Made by a program: the position numbers and the translations under genes
In this document: positions 62,958 through 64,000 of the stretch, piece after piece
Layout: every line of letters starts with the position of its first letter
How positions within the stretch are numbered: the first letter of the stretch is position 1
Notes under the pieces: generated by a model
Told to the model about the DNA's origin: nothing
What the model saw: only the letters and a program-made list of their open reading frames with translations
Database searches by the model: none
From: Leclercia sp. AS011
GTDB lineage: Bacteria; Pseudomonadota; Gammaproteobacteria; Enterobacterales; Enterobacteriaceae
Direction of reading: 5' to 3'
Assembly: GCF_037152535.1 (NCBI RefSeq)
Contig: NZ_JBBCMA010000001.1
Location: forward strand, 930,001 to 994,000
DNA length: 64,000 nucleotides

Positions 62958-64000
62958 GGCTTAGCTCCTGCTGATGAAGTGGGTGGGGTTGTGGGGCCGA
63001 GGCAGGCCAGACACAGCATCTGCCCCCGGGCGATATAGGCCAGGCTTTCGAGGACGATGGCGTTGGTATCGGCGTCGACCACGTCGTTGACGCTGCTGTT
63101 AAGGTTCAGCCCGCGCTGCCAGCCCTTGCCGGGAACCTGCAGTTTCTGAACCTGCAGGCGCAGCGCTTCGCTCCAGCCGTTGCGGAACAGGGCATACCAG
63201 GCAAAGGCGGTGCGGGTGGAGGTGATGGCCGACTGCTCCGGCGGGTCATCGCGCAGGGCGCTGGTTTGCAGCGGCTGACGGTCAGGCAGATCGTTGACGT
63301 AATCCGGCGCGGGCTCGGCGTAGTCGGTGCTGATGGGGGGCTTGCTGACCCGAAGACCGTGGCGGCGCTGCTGGATCTGCATTATGCGCCAGGCGACCTC
63401 CGCGCTCTGGGCGTCAAAGCCCAGTTCAAGACCGGTCAACAGCCAGGGAAGGCTGATCAGCGAGGGCTGTCGGCCCCATGGCGTACGCAAACCTTCGTCA
63501 GGCACCATAATGCCGTCGATATCGATCATCTGTTGCCCTTCCAGCGGGTTAGTGACCGCCAGGCCCGCCGCGCTGTCGATCAGCCGAAGGGTGTGGCTGG
63601 CATACAGGCGATAACCGAAGCTGTTGCGCGGTTCGTCCACCGCCAGCGCCCAGTGGTGGAGCGGGGCCGCGGCCTGAGTGGCCGTGCTGCTGGTGACAAG
63701 AGCGCCCAGTGTCCACTGATTAAAAAGATCCCGCACGGCGGGAGCATGCTGAGGGTAACGCCACAGCAGGGTTTGCAGGGCGTTGAGCAGGCGGCCCATT
63801 CCGATAGCGGAGGAGTCGGCTTTACCCAGAATTTGCAGGGTATCCGCGTGGTAATAGGCGGCGGGCAGCCCCTCGGCATTGAGCGGGAGCCGTCCCAGGG
63901 TATAAAGCGCGGCGGTGATCCGCTCGTCAAACTCGTCGGTTGTCAGAATAGTGAGCTGTTTTGCCGCCACCAGCGCAAACAGGTAGCTGCCGGTGCTCCA
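62954..64000 (-). CDS. DUF3131 protein C (5' partial)
   Basis: At least 349 codons; the frame stays open to the edge of the window, reading WSTGSYLFALVAAKQLTILT at its start, equivalent to the TMWDSASYMAAMTAARELGI stretch of protein B. The true start is beyond 64000. The same landmarks follow in shorter form: SSAIGMGRLLNALQ, LITGLELGFD-like LLTGLELGFDAQSAE, STRTAFAWYALFRNGWSE and NAIVLESLAYIARG, and it ends with a CLAC motif close to the C-terminus. It overlaps protein B by four bases (ATGA). The promoter of the operon is therefore not visible. Confidence 0.8.
   Translation of the reverse strand, partial: WSTGSYLFALVAAKQLTILTTDEFDERITAALYTLGRLPLNAEGLPAAYYHADTLQILGKADSSAIGMGRLLNALQTLLWRYPQHAPAVRDLFNQWTLGALVTSSTATQAAAPLHHWALAVDEPRNSFGYRLYASHTLRLIDSAAGLAVTNPLEGQQMIDIDGIMVPDEGLRTPWGRQPSLISLPWLLTGLELGFDAQSAEVAWRIMQIQQRRHGLRVSKPPISTDYAEPAPDYVNDLPDRQPLQTSALRDDPPEQSAITSTRTAFAWYALFRNGWSEALRLQVQKLQVPGKGWQRGLNLNSSVNDVVDADTNAIVLESLAYIARGQMLCLACLGPTTPPTSSAGAKP

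Noticed and set aside
1..64000. CRISPR arrays, tRNA or rRNA genes, transposases, integrases
   Set aside because: I found no regularly spaced repeats, no cloverleaf-type sequence ending in CCA, and no open frame resembling a transposase or integrase.

Overview
The window is chromosomal DNA of a member of the Enterobacteriaceae. From about 13.2 kb onward it follows the E. coli K-12 order dgcM, zntB, fnrS, dbpA, ttcA, ompN, micC, nifJ(ydbK), ydbJ, hslJ, ldhA, ydbH, ynbE, ydbL, feaR, feaB, tynA, paaZ, paaABCDEFGHIJK, paaX, paaY, and most products keep the K-12 lengths. The genus is probably in the Enterobacter/Lelliottia/Kosakonia/Klebsiella range, but I cannot fix it from the sequence. The Rac prophage that splits this region in K-12 is absent and ttcA, its attachment gene, is intact.

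Region 1 (1-13.2 kb) is part of a type VI secretion cluster: tssF (cut by the window edge), tssG, tssJ, vgrG/tssI, a DUF4123 adaptor, a small helper, a Tox-REase-5 nuclease effector and its Imm52 immunity gene, then about 3 kb of decayed vgrG/effector/immunity repeats, then tssE, a VasL/TssA-like membrane protein and an unknown small gene. The debris looks like successive duplications of one cargo cassette, all broken at the same vgrG codon.

Region 2 (13.2-33.6 kb) is core genome: a DJ-1/PfpI protein, the diguanylate cyclase DgcM, a chemoreceptor-like protein without a periplasmic sensor, ZntB, the anaerobic sRNA FnrS with its FNR box, DbpA, TtcA, several small genes, OmpN, a MicC-like sRNA, pyruvate:flavodoxin oxidoreductase, D-lactate dehydrogenase, and the YdbH/YnbE/YdbL envelope lipid-transport set.

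Region 3 (33.6-53.2 kb) is a complete route for aromatic amines. TynA oxidises phenylethylamine to phenylacetaldehyde, FeaB makes phenylacetate (both under FeaR), PaaK makes phenylacetyl-CoA, PaaABCDE epoxidises it, and PaaG, PaaZ, PaaF, PaaH and PaaJ convert it to acetyl-CoA and succinyl-CoA. PaaX is the repressor. A small AT-rich islet with one membrane-protein gene sits between REP sequences next to feaB.

Region 4 (53.2-64 kb) departs from the K-12 order. It holds a 636-base stretch without genes that has promoter-like, helix-forming and terminator-like sequence (a candidate structured RNA), a RelE/HigB-type toxin-antitoxin pair with a palindromic operator, and a tightly overlapping minus-strand operon: three tandem DUF3131 proteins (the first cut by the window edge), a globin-fold protein that seems to lack the proximal histidine, a soluble hybrid histidine kinase (PAS-PAS-HisKA-HATPase-REC-REC-HPt) and a secreted family 2 glycoside hydrolase. 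I know of no described system with this composition. It is the best candidate here for undescribed biology, most likely signal-controlled handling of a surface polysaccharide.
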